A stretch of DNA of 64,000 nt from CAKZLS01 sp963701445 (GTDB lineage Bacteria; Pseudomonadota; Alphaproteobacteria; Rhodospirillales; Defluviicoccaceae). The position numbers and the translations under genes are program-made. The notes under the pieces are model-generated. The model did no database searches. It was given only the letters and a program-made list of their open reading frames with translations, and had not been told where the DNA came from. This document shows positions 63,225-64,000 of this stretch, piece by piece. Location: NCBI GenBank assembly GCA_963701445.1, contig CAVPAM010000027.1, forward strand, positions 124,001 through 188,000, written 5' to 3'. Numbering within the stretch: position 1 is the stretch's first letter; each line of letters starts with the position of its first letter.

Positions 63225-63263
63225 GTTCTTTTTTGCGGAACAAAACAGGAACGAAAAAAGAAC
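63225..63263 (-). repeat. AT-rich inverted repeat just past the rnpB 3' end
   Basis: GTTCTTTTTT (63225-63234) and AAAAAAGAAC (63254-63263) are perfect 10-base arms. On the minus strand the rnpB transcript runs into TTCGTTCTTTTTTC about 10 bases after its 3' end, so the region probably acts in rnpB termination. Confidence 0.55.
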
Positions 63264-63273
63264 GAAGGAAGGC

Positions 63274-63671
63274 GCCAGACGGCCTGTAAGCCGGGTTCTG
63301 TACCCGAGCACGAGACTCGGGCGATGGCCATTCATCTGGGACGCCCGTTACCGGACGCCTCGCGCGACCGACCCGGACGGCGGCGCGAAAACCCGCCTGC
63401 CGGCCGAAGCCGGCGCGCCGTCCCTATTTGGTCTTGCTCCCGGTGGGGTTTACCATGCCGCCGCCGTTGCCGGCGGCGCGGTGCGCTCTTACCGCACCCT
63501 TTCATCCTTACCGGCGGACCGGGGCCCTGGCCGGCGGTTTGCTTTCTGTGGCACTTTCCCTAGGGTCGCCCCCGCCGGGCGTTACCCGGCACCGTGTTTC
63601 CGTGGAGCCCGGACTTTCCTCCCCCGGCGAAGCCAAGCCCCGCCAAAGGCGGCCATCCGGCCATCTGGCTG
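63274..63671 (-). ncRNA. rnpB: RNase P RNA (class A)
   Basis: The catalytic RNA that trims tRNA 5' leaders. On the minus strand the conserved core GGAGGAAAGTCCGGGCTCCA lies near 63626-63607, followed by GCGACCCTAGGGAAAGTGCC and ACAGAAAGCAAACCGCC; the 3' part has GGTAAGGATGAAAGGGTGCG, AAACCCCACCGGGAGCAAGA and AGAACCCGGCTTACAGG. Helix P1 pairs GCCAGATGGCC at the 5' end with GGCCGTCTGGC at the 3' end (11 pairs), fixing both ends to within a few bases. Length about 398 is typical for alphaproteobacteria, and the position next to mraZ is common there. Confidence 0.96.
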
Positions 63672-63800
63672 ACTCCAACGTAGTCCCGGAGCAACAGCGG
63701 GTTCAAGAGCCAGTGGAACGAAAACCGTACAGTGTTCCCGTTGAGCGGCACCGGGTTCCGTGCTTAGAGAGATGCTAATTGCGGCAAATTTGGAGGAGAC

Positions 63801-64000
63801 ATGTCCATCATCATCGAGGACGAACGAATCGTCGATCTCGCGCGACGTCTCGCCGCCCTCACCGGAGAAACCATGACGGAAGCCGTGCGGATCGCGATCC
63901 ATGAGCGCCTGAAACGACAGGAGGCCAACTCCGGCCGCCGGCCGCTCCGCGAGCGGCTGATGGAAATCGCGAATCATTGCGCATCGTTGCCGGTCGTGCG
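63801..64000 (+). CDS. vapB: VapB-type antitoxin (N-terminal part, runs off the window)
   Basis: The visible 66 residues start MSIIIEDERIVDLARRLAAL, then TGETMTEAVRIAIHERLKRQ, and later LRERLMEIANHCASLP. This is the pattern of PSK/Rv0623-type VapB antitoxins: a ribbon-helix-helix-like N-terminus and a toxin-binding tail. A VapC PIN-domain toxin would be expected just beyond 64000. A perfect GGAGGA ribosome site lies 3-8 bases before the ATG. Confidence 0.82.
   Translation, partial: MSIIIEDERIVDLARRLAALTGETMTEAVRIAIHERLKRQEANSGRRPLRERLMEIANHCASLPVV

Larger units (their letters stand above)
62895..63273. other. Control region of the dcw cluster and spacer to rnpB
   Basis: About 380 bases, AT-rich between 63030 and 63115 and around 63200-63265. 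It contains the MraZ-box array, the likely dcw promoter, and an AT-rich inverted repeat next to rnpB. No protein-like frame is credible. Confidence 0.6.

Noticed and set aside
1..64000. tRNA, rRNA genes or a replication origin
   Set aside because: I looked through the intergenic gaps for cloverleaf arms, T-loop GGTTCGAATCC-like motifs and DnaA-box clusters and saw none; a covariance-model scan would be decisive.

Overview
The window looks like a GC-rich alphaproteobacterial chromosome, probably Rhodospirillales-like. Four things point there: the ATP synthase Fo genes (atpI-atpB-atpE-b'-b) stand apart from F1, subunit c is 75 residues, the dcw cluster runs unbroken from mraZ to ftsZ and on into bamD-recN-ligA, and rnpB lies directly beside mraZ. 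The lineage is inferred from gene order and protein similarity; no 16S gene is present.

Region 1 (1-17.2 kb) is accessory and household material: the 5' end of queA, a small monooxygenase with an iron-type alcohol dehydrogenase, a Tat-exported M15-like peptidase, a UspA protein coupled to a P-type ATPase that closely resembles the Na+/K+-ATPase alpha subunit, an App1-like phosphatase, an AsmA protein, a DUF4157 (eCIS_core) protein with a C-terminal HNH-like nuclease end, a 25-residue membrane peptide, SIMPL, Sel1 and COG3650 envelope proteins, and an MscS channel.

Region 2 (17.3-24.3 kb) is a DSF quorum-sensing island: an RpfF-type DSF synthase, an RpfC-type hybrid sensor kinase, and a response regulator whose receiver resembles that of RpfG but whose output is PAS-PAS-GGDEF-EAL rather than HD-GYP. 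Similar GGGG/CCCC palindromes lie ahead of both signalling genes.

Region 3 (24.6-33.2 kb) holds ChaC, two orphan TRAP-type binding proteins, a cytochrome c, a class III aminotransferase, apt, mutY, dciA (DUF721) and a DsbA-like oxidoreductase.

Region 4 (33.2-39.6 kb) is smc, a 269-bp nested palindromic element with 36-bp perfect terminal inverted repeats, and the Fo operon with a clear promoter and terminator.

Region 5 (39.6-63.0 kb, minus strand) is the division and peptidoglycan cluster mraZ-rsmH-ftsL-ftsI-murE-murF-mraY-murD-ftsW-murG-murC-murB-ddl-ftsQ-ftsA-ftsZ, then bamD-recN-ligA. Most junctions overlap as ATGA or TGATG, so it is probably one long, translationally coupled transcript. 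lpxC, usual between ftsZ and bamD in this lineage, is absent. The window closes with rnpB and the start of a VapB-type antitoxin gene.

A caution for any reader: at least a dozen single-base frameshifts break otherwise well-conserved proteins here (app1, asmA, the DUF4157 protein, rpfC, dciA, dsbA, murD). Most look like one extra base, several in or beside short homopolymers, and murD is essential. Sequencing or assembly error is the simplest explanation, so genes called broken may be intact in the organism.
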